Shown: one piece after another, positions 34,334 to 43,227 of the stretch
Position numbering within the stretch: the stretch's first letter is position 1
Layout: each line of letters starts with the position of its first letter
Assembly: GCF_006864135.1 (NCBI RefSeq)
Contig: NZ_SADV01000001.1
Location: 186,001 to 250,000, forward strand
DNA from: Lysinibacillus sphaericus
Lineage (GTDB): Bacteria > Bacillota > Bacilli > Bacillales_A > Planococcaceae
Length of the DNA stretch: 64,000 bases
Reading direction: 5' to 3'
Made by a program: the position numbers and the translations under genes
The notes under the pieces: generated by a model
What the model was told of the DNA's origin: nothing
The model's input: only the letters and a program-made list of their open reading frames with translations
The model's database searches: none

Positions 34334-34795
34334 TCATATTTTTAGAATCCTATTTATAGATGATAATGGGTGTCTAAAAATTATAAATCCGTTTTCCCTA
34401 TTAGTACTACAAATAAAATTGCAATTCCCACCACCAATACATAAGCTTGCTATACCGTATTTGATACCTCGTTTTTGCATCTCCAATGCAAGGGAATAAG
34501 TAATACGCGCACCACTTGCCCCAACTGGATGTCCAAATGCCACTGCCCCTCCATTAACATTTACTTTTTCTTGATCAATATCTAACTCCTTTAAAACTGC
34601 TAAAGCCTGTGCTGCTAATGCTTCGTTGAGTTCATATAAACCAATATCATCTAATGTTAAATTAGCTTTACTCAATACTTTACGAATTGCCGGGGCAGGA
34701 CCAATTCCCATAATAGTTGGGTTTACACCTGCTGTTGCTGAAGTGACAATCTTAGCTAATGGATTTAACTGATGCTCCTTTACAGACATGGTCAA
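34334..34795 (-). pseudogene. Acetyl-CoA acetyltransferase, internally deleted and damaged at the 3' end
   Basis: A thiolase normally has about 390 residues; here only about 150 remain. The frame starts right after a good ribosome site (AAAGGGGG) but jumps at once into mid-protein sequence ([20 protein letters not shown]), then ELNEALAAQ and [20 protein letters not shown] with the active-site His. The N-terminal half with the acyl-accepting Cys is missing. After CIGGGN the expected conserved tail is replaced by [11 protein letters not shown], indicating a frameshift. It cannot be a functional thiolase. Last member of the sco operon. Confidence 0.8.
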
Positions 34796-34804
34796 TCCCC
34801 CTTT

Positions 34805-35551
34805 TTACATCCCGCCTGAAACATTCAATGCTTCACCCGTTATCCCCGTTGCTTGCTTCGAAGAAATAAAGAATACACTATCTGCAATTTCTTGTGCTGT
34901 AATAAAACGTTGCATCGCTTGCTTTGGATAGACAATTTCATTTAATGCCTCATTTTCCGACATGCCTCTACTTTCTTCAAGATCTTTTAATTGTTTTATA
35001 AGTAATGGTGTTTTCACAGGACCAGGTAAAACAGCATTCACAGTAATTCCATGCATTGCACCTTCTAGTGCTGCTACACGTGTCAAGCCAATGACACCAT
35101 GCTTCGCTGCGACATATGCAACTTTTTCAGGTGTAGCCATTTCACCATGAACCGATGATATATTAACGATACGTCCATGTTGTTGCTTTTTCATATAGGG
35201 GAACACATACTTAGTCATTAAGAATGGTCCTTTTAACATGACATTTTGAAGCAAGTCCCACTTATCTTCTGGAAAATCTTCAATTTTAGCACGGTATTGT
35301 ATACCAGCATTATTCACAAGAACATGCAGTTCATGCTTTCTGCAAATGGTATCAATTACATATTGGACAGAAACTACATTTGAAACATCTAACTCAATTG
35401 CCTCGACCTTGCCTGGATATAAATCTGCCACTGCTTGAGCTGCTTCTAACTTTAAATCTGTAGCAAATACATAATCCCCTTCCTCAACAAACTTTTTCAC
35501 CATCGCTGCCCCTAAACCGCCTCCTGCACCTGTCACTAAAATATTACGCAT
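34805..35551 (-). CDS. 3-hydroxybutyrate dehydrogenase-like SDR (YxjF homologue)
   Basis: 248 residues from ATG 35551 (GGGAG 7 nt upstream). TGAGGGLG cofactor loop, NNAGIQYRAKIEDF, catalytic Ser in NISSVHGEMA and YVAAKHG (Tyr-x-x-x-Lys), GPVKTPLL, and the C-terminal QATGITGEALNVSGGM agree with D-3-hydroxybutyrate dehydrogenases. It lies downstream of the succinyl-CoA:3-oxoacid transferase genes and a GntP permease, the same company as yxjF in B. subtilis, supporting ketone-body-type use of 3-hydroxybutyrate. Overlaps the preceding gene by 8 bp. Confidence 0.85.
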   Translation of the reverse strand: MRNILVTGAGGGLGAAMVKKFVEEGDYVFATDLKLEAAQAVADLYPGKVEAIELDVSNVVSVQYVIDTICRKHELHVLVNNAGIQYRAKIEDFPEDKWDLLQNVMLKGPFLMTKYVFPYMKKQQHGRIVNISSVHGEMATPEKVAYVAAKHGVIGLTRVAALEGAMHGITVNAVLPGPVKTPLLIKQLKDLEESRGMSENEALNEIVYPKQAMQRFITAQEIADSVFFISSKQATGITGEALNVSGGM

Positions 35552-36500
35552 GCTCAATCTCCCATTGTATTTTATCGAATGTTTTTAGTTGTTGAATTAA
35601 TGAACGATCACGCTCTATTACGTATTCATCTAAGCTTTGCCCTGGATAGTCAAAGAAACCTTTCGAAGATTTGACACCTAAATTACCTTGATCGATTTTA
35701 TCTTTTATTACGCTAAACGAACGCACATTCGTTTCAATCTCTGGTTGTAATTGTCCTAATACAATATCCCAAATATCTAACCCACCAAAATCAATAATTT
35801 TCAGTAAACCACTTGACGAAAATCGGAATCCAGGTCCTGCAAAGATGGCCCTTTCTAAATCTCGCTCTGAGACAACACCATCTTCTAACAATGATAATGC
35901 TTCACGTGCTAATGCTACTTGGATACGATTGGCTACAAGACCTGGCACCTCTCGTCGAACTTCAATTGTAACCTTCCCCATTTTTTTCATAAACGCATTA
36001 ACTTCATCATAGGTCTCTTGTTTCGTATCAGGCCCTTTAAGAAGCTCTACAAGTGGAACAATATGCGCTGGATTAAAAAAATGTGTTATCATCACTTTAT
36101 CCTTATGTTTTTCTACATTACGACTGATTTCTGATAGTTTTAAACTTGAAGTATTAGATGTTAAAATTACATTTTCCCCGCAAATTTCATCTAGTTGCCT
36201 GAAAATTTCCTGTTTGAGTTCGAGGTTTTCTGTTGCAGATTCAATTACCAAATCACATCCAGCAACACCTTCGATTTTTGTAGTAAAGGTTAACCGATTT
36301 GTAATTGTTTCATCTGAATCGCCAAACAATGTCCCTTCCTCACGAAAAATTTTTAAATAAGTTTTTAATTTTTCACCTGCTAATTGCAAAGATTCCTCCT
36401 TAATATCTTGTAAAACAACGGGCATTCCATTCGTGATAATTTGAAACGCTATCCCAAATCCCATTGTTCCAGCTCCAATAACTCCAACCTTTTGAATCAT
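35544..36500 (-). CDS. 3-hydroxyacyl-CoA dehydrogenase
   Basis: 318 residues from ATG 36500 (GGGGGAAGTAAGT upstream). N-terminal NAD domain GVIGAGTMGFGIAFQI, THFFNPAHIVPLVE with the catalytic His, SNTSSLKLSEIS, and a C-terminal dimer domain PGLVANRIQVALAREALSLL. The family oxidises 3-hydroxyacyl-CoA to 3-oxoacyl-CoA. In this operon it could link 3-hydroxybutyryl-CoA to acetoacetyl-CoA. It is not part of the B. subtilis yxj cluster, so it is an addition here. Confidence 0.9.
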   Translation of the reverse strand: MIQKVGVIGAGTMGFGIAFQIITNGMPVVLQDIKEESLQLAGEKLKTYLKIFREEGTLFGDSDETITNRLTFTTKIEGVAGCDLVIESATENLELKQEIFRQLDEICGENVILTSNTSSLKLSEISRNVEKHKDKVMITHFFNPAHIVPLVELLKGPDTKQETYDEVNAFMKKMGKVTIEVRREVPGLVANRIQVALAREALSLLEDGVVSERDLERAIFAGPGFRFSSSGLLKIIDFGGLDIWDIVLGQLQPEIETNVRSFSVIKDKIDQGNLGVKSSKGFFDYPGQSLDEYVIERDRSLIQQLKTFDKIQWEIEHA

Positions 36501-36520
36501 ACTTACTTCCCCCTTAGGCA

Positions 36521-37831
36521 TTAGTATAATAAAACCGTAGCAATCAACATTGGAATACTTGCAATTAAAGGCGCAATAACCGAAACAACGAAGATATGTT
36601 TATAGGCGTCTTTATGTGTTAACTTTGAAGCAACTAATATTGTAATGACAGCACCATTATGCGGTAATGAATCAAGTCCTCCTGAGGCAACTGCCATTAC
36701 CCTATGCATGGCATCCGGATTTAATCCTAAATTTAGATAAGTTGATGATAGCGCTTCCATTGCAATCCCTAAACCACCACTTGAAGACCCCGTGATGCCT
36801 GCAAGTGCCGTTGTTGCTAAGAAAAGCGAAATTAGGGGACTACCGGGAATTTGTGTCATGGCTTCATTGAAAAGACTGAAACCTGTTGTAATTGCAATGA
36901 CAGAGCCATAACCAACGTCTGCACTCGTATTAACAATTGGTAGTATGGCTGATACTGCACCTTCATTTAGTGTATTTTTCTTTATTTCAATATAATTCCA
37001 GAATAATATAGTTGTTAATACTACAACACCCATTAATGTATAAGTAATATCAATTTTGAAAACATTCAGTATCACTAGTAAAGCAATTGGGGGAACTAAA
37101 CTCACAACAATATTTGGTAATGGACGACCTTCATAGAGGTCCTTAATTCCTTCTTGACCATCTTTTTCTGGGTTTGTCATATTTGCATAAGTTTCCTTAC
37201 GTTGTTCTGAACGTTTTAACGCGAACTTCATATACCATAGGTTAATCGCAATGACGAACACCGCTGCAATAATACCTAGTAAAGGTGCCGCTGTAACTGT
37301 TGTCCCAAGGTACTTTGTCGGGATAATGTTCTGTACAGAAGGTGTCCCTGGCAACATGGTCATCGTGAATGTCCCAATCCCTGTAAAGAACGGTGCCATG
37401 AATAGATGCCACGGAATATCTAGCTCTTTGAATAATGGTCTTGCGATCGGTAATACTGCAAAAACTACTACGAATAAGCTTATCCCACCATACGTTAAAA
37501 ACGCACAAATGACCATAATTGCTACTAACACTTTGTATTTGCTATTCTTACCAATAATCAACAATAAGAGATTAGCAATTTGACGAGCTGCACCACTATC
37601 ATCCATTAGCTTTCCAAACATAGATGCAAATAAAAAAATCAGGAAATATTTCTGAACATAACCTATAAATCCTGTCATGTACGTATCTTGGAACGTCTCT
37701 AAAATCGGAAATCCATTCGTTACCATTACAAATAAACTCACAGCAGGAGCGATGATGATAATACTAAATCCCCTTAAAGCTAATACGATTAAAAGAATTA
37801 ATGAAATCACAATCGTAATTAAACTCCACAT
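36521..37831 (-). CDS. GntP-family permease (YxjC homologue)
   Basis: 436 residues with about 12-13 membrane helices, including the GntP features MTMLPGTPSVQNIIPTKYLG, TGSSSGGLGIAMEAL and VASGGLDSLPHNGAVITIL. The family takes up small hydroxy or keto acids with protons; in this operon 3-hydroxybutyrate or acetoacetate is the likely cargo, by analogy with YxjC beside scoAB. AGGAGGGAAAAGTAG precedes ATG 37831. No cytosolic domains. Confidence 0.87.
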   Translation of the reverse strand: MWSLITIVISLILLIVLALRGFSIIIIAPAVSLFVMVTNGFPILETFQDTYMTGFIGYVQKYFLIFLFASMFGKLMDDSGAARQIANLLLLIIGKNSKYKVLVAIMVICAFLTYGGISLFVVVFAVLPIARPLFKELDIPWHLFMAPFFTGIGTFTMTMLPGTPSVQNIIPTKYLGTTVTAAPLLGIIAAVFVIAINLWYMKFALKRSEQRKETYANMTNPEKDGQEGIKDLYEGRPLPNIVVSLVPPIALLVILNVFKIDITYTLMGVVVLTTILFWNYIEIKKNTLNEGAVSAILPIVNTSADVGYGSVIAITTGFSLFNEAMTQIPGSPLISLFLATTALAGITGSSSGGLGIAMEALSSTYLNLGLNPDAMHRVMAVASGGLDSLPHNGAVITILVASKLTHKDAYKHIFVVSVIAPLIASIPMLIATVLLY

Positions 37832-37855
37832 CTACTTTTCCCTCCTGATAGTTGT

Positions 37856-38491
37856 TTATTTTTGTCTCAACGGTAAACCAATTCGCCTTTTTAATTCTTC
37901 AAATGTCAAATCTCCATAAATATCATTTATGAAAATCTCATCATCTTGGAAAATAAAATTTGCATACTCCGTTACAAATTGATTAACACGTCGTTCACCA
38001 CTTGAATCAAGCGTTAACGATTCTACTAACTTAGGAGTTCCATCTTTTTTAAAAAGAGTACTAGCTACAATTACTTTCTTTGCTCCAGCGACTAAATCCA
38101 TTGCACCTCCAACACCTAAAATTGGTTGATTCGGTACAGACCAGTTTGCGATCTCACCATAACGGTCAACCTCAAGTGTTCCTAAAACAGCTACGTCTAT
38201 GTGTTTTCCTCTAATCATTGCAAACGAGAATGCGCTATCAAAAAATGACGCTTCGGGTGTAATTGTTACGGGATGTTTCCCTGCATCAATTAAATCTATA
38301 TCTATGTCATCCATGAGTGGTGATGGACCCATGCCTAGTAGCCCATTTTCAGTTTGCAAATATACTTTTTTATCTGCAATATATTTAGAAACAAGTGTTG
38401 GAATTCCTACCCCCAGATTCACTACGTCCCCATCTTTTAGCTCAATTCCAATACGCTTTGCAATTATTTCTCGACTATTTAATGTCAACAT
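37856..38491 (-). CDS. scoB: Succinyl-CoA:3-oxoacid CoA-transferase subunit B
   Basis: 211 residues from ATG 38491 (GGGAGGT upstream; the ORF opens earlier but overlaps scoA too far). LNLGVGIP-equivalent VNLGVGIPTLVS, the catalytic Glu in QTENGLLGMGP, GGAMDLVAGAKKVIV and TLDSSGERRVNQFVTEYA are diagnostic for the beta subunit. With ScoA it moves CoA from succinyl-CoA to acetoacetate. Its start overlaps the scoA stop by 17 bp, fitting 1:1 production. Confidence 0.93.
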   Translation of the reverse strand: MLTLNSREIIAKRIGIELKDGDVVNLGVGIPTLVSKYIADKKVYLQTENGLLGMGPSPLMDDIDIDLIDAGKHPVTITPEASFFDSAFSFAMIRGKHIDVAVLGTLEVDRYGEIANWSVPNQPILGVGGAMDLVAGAKKVIVASTLFKKDGTPKLVESLTLDSSGERRVNQFVTEYANFIFQDDEIFINDIYGDLTFEELKRRIGLPLRQK

Positions 38492-39161
38492 AAGTACCTC
38501 CCTGTTTGATGTATTTACTTTCAACTATGAAATCTACAAAGACGTGTGGTGTTACAATTTCTTCAGGATTTAGCTCTCCAATTTCAACGATTTCATCTAC
38601 TTCAGCAATAACTACCTCTGCAGCAGTAGCCATTAGAGGATTAAAATTCCTTGCAGTTGTGTGGTACACTAAATTTCCTGCTTTATCGGCTTTCGATGCT
38701 TTAATAAGTGCTATATCCCCTTTAATTGCCTTCTCAAATAAATAACGAACCCCATCAATTTCACGAACTTCTTTGCCTTCAGCTAATCGTGTCCCAACAG
38801 CTGTTGGTGTATAAAAACCACCTATTCCAGCACCACCGCAACGAATTGCTTCTGCTAACGTCCCTTGTGGCATTAAATCAATCTCCAATTTTCCAATTGA
38901 CCAAGCCATAACAGCTTCTTTGTTAATTGTAAAAAAAGAACCAATCGCTTTAGCAATTTTCCTTGCCTCGAACACTTTATGAAGCCCTTTGCCGTCATCA
39001 CCTAAGTTATTACTAACAATCTCATAATTTCCTGCCTCGAACTTTGCTACAGCATCTAATAATGTTAACGGCGTTCCTGAAATACCAAATCCTCCAACTA
39101 ATAAACGCATATTATCCTTAAATAATGATTCCAACTCTTCAGAACTTCTTAATTTTTCCAT
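38475..39161 (-). CDS. scoA: Succinyl-CoA:3-oxoacid CoA-transferase subunit A
   Basis: 228 residues. GGFGISGTPLTLLDAV, NNLGDDGKGLHKVFE, GAGIGGFYTPTAVGT and TARNFNPLMATAA are signatures of the alpha subunit. AAGGAGGTGTTTTAAA precedes ATG 39161. First gene of a six-gene operon ending in a damaged thiolase; a broken tetR lies divergently upstream and was probably its regulator. Confidence 0.93.
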   Translation of the reverse strand: MEKLRSSEELESLFKDNMRLLVGGFGISGTPLTLLDAVAKFEAGNYEIVSNNLGDDGKGLHKVFEARKIAKAIGSFFTINKEAVMAWSIGKLEIDLMPQGTLAEAIRCGGAGIGGFYTPTAVGTRLAEGKEVREIDGVRYLFEKAIKGDIALIKASKADKAGNLVYHTTARNFNPLMATAAEVVIAEVDEIVEIGELNPEEIVTPHVFVDFIVESKYIKQGGTYVDIK

Positions 39162-39199
39162 TTTAAAACACCTCCATACATTAGATTGTGGTCTATATT

Positions 39200-39534
39200 A
39201 TGAATGTAGCGCTCGAAATATTTAAAAGTCTTGGATATGATAATGTTTCTGTGGATCGAATTACCAAGGAGAGTAAAACACCTAAGGGGTCTTTCTATCA
39301 ACACTTTTCTTCTAAATCAAATATTTTCATGATGCGCTTTAAGAAGATGAATGGACATTATGTACAATCTATGAGGATAATGAGCACACTTTTTTCACAA
39401 ATGAAAATCGTAAGTTGAACGTAATTCTTCTTTTTTCCAAGTAATTGTACAAAGTTTAATGGGGGCCTTTTTCTAAATTAGAGGATTTAGGGGAAACACT
39501 TGTCAAGCAGCTCATCATGTGCCTTCGTTTATAA
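39200..39534 (+). pseudogene. TetR-family regulator, truncated and frame-broken
   Basis: From ATG 39200 the frame reads NVALEIFKSLGYDNVSVDRI then TKESKTPKGSFYQHFSSKSN, a typical TetR helix-turn-helix, but lacks the usual first 5-10 residues and a ribosome site, and breaks off at 39418. A later stretch ending at 39534 (LEDLGETLVKQLIMCLRL) looks like the tail of the same protein. About 80 residues of the ligand domain are missing. Divergent from scoA. 39535-39600 holds nothing else. Confidence 0.65.
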
Positions 39535-39593
39535 ATGAGTTTTGACTTCTAATATCAGCAATAACTTTAACAATATGACAATAAAGACTTCAA

Positions 39594-39641
39594 AGAAAAA
39601 AACACGTGTATCCATTAGATAAACTAAAGAATACACGTGTT
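39594..39641 (-). terminator. Terminator of the small membrane protein gene
   Basis: On the minus strand AACACGTGTAT and ATACACGTGTT are followed by TTTTTTCTTTG, 10 bp after the stop at 39650. Confidence 0.8.
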
Positions 39642-39649
39642 GTTATTAC

Positions 39650-39880
39650 TTACATTTGTCCGGAACGAATTTTCTTGACGATACTGAATGTTGTGTAGGC
39701 AGCAGCCGGTGCAAGCACTACAATAAAAATAAACCAAACCGTTAAGTTGTCCGTCGCTTTTAATGTGTCATAATTTGAGATAACAAACATAATTAGTCCA
39801 AATAGTAATAAATAGCTCAGCACATTGGGAAAAATAACGATTAAACGCAATAGTGCTGGTGGCATCTTTTGCTGATTCAT
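39650..39880 (-). CDS. Small two-helix membrane protein, unknown function
   Basis: 76 residues from ATG 39880 (AAGGGGAG 9 nt upstream; the earlier TTG 39904 lies before that site). Two hydrophobic helices at about 14-36 (LIVIFPNVLSYLLLFGLIMF) and 45-65 (VWFIFIVVLAPAAAYTTFSI), with a basic tail KKIRSGQM. Not recognised as a named family. Single gene with its own terminator. 39905-40146 upstream holds no gene I can support. Confidence 0.65.
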   Translation of the reverse strand: MNQQKMPPALLRLIVIFPNVLSYLLLFGLIMFVISNYDTLKATDNLTVWFIFIVVLAPAAAYTTFSIVKKIRSGQM

Positions 39881-40146
39881 ATAAAACCACTCCCCTTTAA
39901 TCAATTATACAAAAATTAACTATTAATCGCATTATAATTCTTCCATATTCCAAATTTCCATTCTAACTATTACTACTTTTCTTTTAACTTGAAAGGTAGA
40001 GACTACTTAATCATATGGCTGTTTTCTTACATAAATTGTTGCTACCTACTAATAGAGCAATTTACAATGAGGTATTGGTTTCGCTGGCTTGTAAATAGAG
40101 AACAAATGCTAAATTCCACTCGTTGAAAATTACCTCAATTAAAAGA

Positions 40147-40716
40147 CTAATTTTCAGGTATATATTTGTTACTTCCAGGGAGTTTCTTCATTTTATTCCA
40201 AGCTTCAATCGCCTCTGCACGACTTTTCCCTTTATTTTTTGAATCAGAGAAAAAGTCACGAATGAATTGATTGTATTCAAACTGAGGTGGAATTTTCTTC
40301 TGGTGTGATGGGTCTTTTTTACGTTTTTCTTCTTCATACCAAGCATCCACAACATCACGATACGTTTTTCCAATATTGTTTTTAATGTAGTTTTGGATAT
40401 AGGTAGAAAAATGAAACTTTGGAATTACCGTCTTGAAAAATGCTCTCACATCTTGACTACAACGATGATTTTCCGTAATGACTGTATCAAGACTTAATTC
40501 ACTGTTAGTTCGAGGTTTATTATTAGCCTTTGAATTTCTTTGTGGTTTTTTTATCTTTCCTGTCCGAAGAAAAGTTTCAATTCTATCAGAAATCTCGATC
40601 TTAGAGCCCGACGCGCTTATTCCATTATCTCTACAAAATGATTGCAATTCTTCTTTTAACCAATAAAAATCCATAAAATCTTGACTACTAATTTCTTTTG
40701 TAAGCATAGGTCTCAT
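40147..40716 (-). CDS. SAP-domain protein with DUF6434-like repeats
   Basis: 189 residues from ATG 40716 (AAGGAG 8 nt upstream). An N-terminal SAP motif at about 13-50 (LKEELQSFCRDNGISASGSK then IEISDRIETFL) suggests nucleic-acid binding. A basic linker (KPQRNSKANNKPR) leads to two similar segments, FHFSTYIQNYIKNNIGKTYR at about 100 and FEYNQFIRDFFSDSKNKGKS at about 145, the DUF6434-type F-x(2-3)-F-I-x-x-N-x-G-K-[TS] pattern. Small single gene; role unknown, possibly chromosome or RNA related. Confidence 0.72.
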   Translation of the reverse strand: MRPMLTKEISSQDFMDFYWLKEELQSFCRDNGISASGSKIEISDRIETFLRTGKIKKPQRNSKANNKPRTNSELSLDTVITENHRCSQDVRAFFKTVIPKFHFSTYIQNYIKNNIGKTYRDVVDAWYEEEKRKKDPSHQKKIPPQFEYNQFIRDFFSDSKNKGKSRAEAIEAWNKMKKLPGSNKYIPEN

Positions 40717-40830
40717 GCATAACACTCCTTATATGTACACATCCATATTATAGAACATTCGCTCTTTAATGTAAGCAAATTTTTATTAAAAAGAGCAACA
40801 AACTTTACGAAAACAGCCAATTGTAAAAAC

Positions 40831-40866
40831 ATAGAGCCTTGCTACAGTTTATTGTAGTAAGGCTCT
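40831..40866 (-). terminator. Terminator of the MFS exporter gene
   Basis: AGAGCCTT-CTACA and TGTAG-AAGGCTCT form a stem with one mismatch; on the minus strand ATGTTTTTAC follows. Confidence 0.65.
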
Positions 40867-40893
40867 TAAAGTTGTTCTTTGAATGCTTAATCA

Positions 40894-42324
40894 TTATGCT
40901 TGTTGTTTAAACTTATTTTTAGATGGAACAAATAGAGTTAATACAAATGCAATGATCGCTAAGATTGTCATGAAATAATAGGCATCACTTGAACCTAAGA
41001 TTGAAGCAAGTGTACGAATACCTTCAGCCGTAGCATCTGGTGTTTCTACTAGCAATGTTTTCGCATGGTTTGTCGTTTGTGCTGTGAAAATTGTAATAAC
41101 GACAGCAGATCCAATTGCGCCTGCGATTTGACGTAATGTATTATTCACTGCTGTACCATGTGTGACAAGTGTCTTCGGTAAGGCATTCAAACCAGCTGTA
41201 TTCAATGGCATTGTGATAAAACTCAACCCTATACGTAGAAAAATAGTACGTATCATTATAAAGCTATAGGTTGTTGTTTCTGATAAATCCGTTACACCCC
41301 ACATTGAAGGAATGACAAAAATCAAACCGATAATAAATAACGGCTTTGCTCCAAAGCGGTCATACATTTTTCCTGTCACTGGAGACATAAAGGCATTTAC
41401 AAGTGCACCCGGTAATAATAATAAACCGGCATCTAAAGCTGTAAATCCTCTTCCGTTTTGTAAATATATTGGTAATAAAATCATATCCGCATACATCATC
41501 ATTGTAACAATAATGTTGATGATGGACGTGAGCGTAAATAACTTATTGTTAAAAACGGATAAGTTAAGAAGTGGATCAGATGATTTAATTTGTCGAAGAC
41601 AAAACATTGCTGTAATCATTATCCCTACAAGTATAGAAGCAATTACAACTTTATCATCCCAACCATGGCTTCCTGCATTACTAAATCCATACAAAATAAG
41701 ACCAAAGCCCATTGTTGATAAAATAACGCTGATACCATCTAACTTTGCTTTTGCGGTTTCTGAAACATTATTTAAATATTTCATTGCCATAAATAGAATG
41801 GTCACGACAAATGGAATGATGCCGATAAATAACCAACGCCAAGAATAATTATCTATTACAAAACCTGCTAATGTTGGTGCAATAGCTGGAGCGAAAATCA
41901 TAGCTAGCCCAATTAACCCCATCATACTACCTCTTTTTTCAGGAGGGAAAATAAACATCACGATACTCATTAGCAACGGCATAATAATTCCCGCCCCTAT
42001 TGCTTGAATCATACGACCTATTAGTAAAGTGGTGAAGTTCGGAGCTATTGCACAAAAAATAGAGCCTACTAATAAAAACAGCATTGAACTTATAAATAAT
42101 TGGCGTGTTGAGAAGCGTTTCATTAAGTATGCTGTAATAGGGACTAGCACCCCGTTTACTAACATAAAACCAGTAGCTAACCACTGAACGGTTGTCGCAG
42201 AAACAGAAAATACGTCCATTAAATTACTTAATGCAACGTTTAACAGCGTTTGATTTAGTGTAGATAAAAAACACCCGAAAATTAAAACTGTTAATAGTAC
42301 TTTTTTATTGATCGATTCCGACAT
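40894..42324 (-). CDS. DHA2-type (EmrB/QacA, 14-TM) MFS multidrug exporter
   Basis: 476 residues with about 14 membrane helices. FLSTLNQTLLNVALSNLMDV is the motif D1-like start, WLATGFMLVNGVLVPITAYL and GRMIQAIGAGIIMPLL match EmrB/LmrB-type drug:proton antiporters. SPVTGKMYDRFGAKPLF resembles motif A. Substrate not determinable. A TetR gene is divergent with 169 bp between starts, a classical repressor-exporter pair. Confidence 0.9.
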   Translation of the reverse strand: MSESINKKVLLTVLIFGCFLSTLNQTLLNVALSNLMDVFSVSATTVQWLATGFMLVNGVLVPITAYLMKRFSTRQLFISSMLFLLVGSIFCAIAPNFTTLLIGRMIQAIGAGIIMPLLMSIVMFIFPPEKRGSMMGLIGLAMIFAPAIAPTLAGFVIDNYSWRWLFIGIIPFVVTILFMAMKYLNNVSETAKAKLDGISVILSTMGFGLILYGFSNAGSHGWDDKVVIASILVGIMITAMFCLRQIKSSDPLLNLSVFNNKLFTLTSIINIIVTMMMYADMILLPIYLQNGRGFTALDAGLLLLPGALVNAFMSPVTGKMYDRFGAKPLFIIGLIFVIPSMWGVTDLSETTTYSFIMIRTIFLRIGLSFITMPLNTAGLNALPKTLVTHGTAVNNTLRQIAGAIGSAVVITIFTAQTTNHAKTLLVETPDATAEGIRTLASILGSSDAYYFMTILAIIAFVLTLFVPSKNKFKQQA

Positions 42325-42493
42325 TACATTCTTCCTCTTTCTACTTGTTTTATTAACACTATGTCAATAAAATAGATAATAACACGTTTATTTTTTGATT
42401 CCTATTTACAATTTTTCAAGAACTGTCAATTAAACAACAAAGTTAAAAATACTATTCATTAAATTTGTATTTAATAGATAAAGGAGAATTAAA

Positions 42494-43027
42494 TTGACCA
42501 CACACAAAAAGCAAGACCCACGAGCTATTCGCTCTAAACGGGTATTTAAAGAAGCTGTCGTAGATATATTAATCGAAAACCCAGATATTTCGAAACTTAC
42601 AGTACAAAAAATAGCCCAACGTGCAGAGCTAAATCGAGCAACTTTTTATTTACATTTTATAGATATTAATGATTTATTAAAGCAAGTAGTTTACGATATG
42701 TTCGACGACTTGTTGTCGGAAATGTCTCCTTCTTTACAAATTGATAATTTAAATAATCAAGAACAATTAATTACATTTTTAGATTACTTTTATAAGCACA
42801 GAAAAATTTTAGCTGTTCTATTTGAGCACCCTGGTTTCATAAAAAAATTGCATAGGACATTAAAGGATTTGATTGTCATACAACGTAAAAGTGAAGGTGC
42901 TGATAGTACTCTATCAATGGATATTCTCGCATCTTCAATACTTGGCATTATCATGTGGTGGCTCAGAAACGGGGTTCACTTTAGCTCCGAATATATAGCC
43001 AGTCAAATTATTGAATTATATCGATAA
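42494..43027 (+). CDS. TetR-family regulator of the MFS exporter
   Basis: 177 residues starting at TTG 42494 (AAGGAG 7 nt upstream). Helix-turn-helix at about 18-60 (KEAVVDILIENPDISKLTVQ, RAELNRATFYLHFIDINDLL), with a C-terminal DUF6128/TetR_C_7-like domain ending WWLRNGVHFSSEYIASQIIE. By divergent position it most likely represses the exporter and responds to exported compounds. No operator could be assigned with confidence. Confidence 0.87.
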   Translation: MTTHKKQDPRAIRSKRVFKEAVVDILIENPDISKLTVQKIAQRAELNRATFYLHFIDINDLLKQVVYDMFDDLLSEMSPSLQIDNLNNQEQLITFLDYFYKHRKILAVLFEHPGFIKKLHRTLKDLIVIQRKSEGADSTLSMDILASSILGIIMWWLRNGVHFSSEYIASQIIELYR

Positions 43028-43080
43028 TTATTCGTACTAATAAATGGCTGACCTCAAAATATTGGGTGTACTTCGCTATG

Positions 43081-43166
43081 AAAACATTTGTTGCTGGCGC
43101 TTCGCTTTCGCACAGTTAAAACATTTGTTGCTGGCGCTTCGCTTTCGCACAGTTAAAACATTCGCT
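43081..43166. repeat. Exact 37-bp tandem duplication containing the dispersed-repeat module
   Basis: Units 43081-43117 and 43118-43154 are identical, starting AAAACATTTGTTGCTGGCGC and ending GCTTTCGCACAGTT; a third partial unit (AAAACATTCGCTG) follows. Each holds CGCTTCGCTTTCGC, the complement of the GCGAAAGCGAAGCG module seen elsewhere in the window. Confidence 0.85.
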
Positions 43167-43177
43167 GAATAAAGATG

Positions 43178-43218
43178 AAAGTACCCTTTAAATGAAACGT
43201 CATCTAAAGGGTACTTTA
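43178..43218. terminator. Terminator of rnz
   Basis: AAAGTACCCTTTA and TAAAGGGTACTTT enclose 15 nt, 10 bp after the rnz stop on the minus strand. Confidence 0.75.
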
Positions 43219-43227
43219 TGTTTTTGC

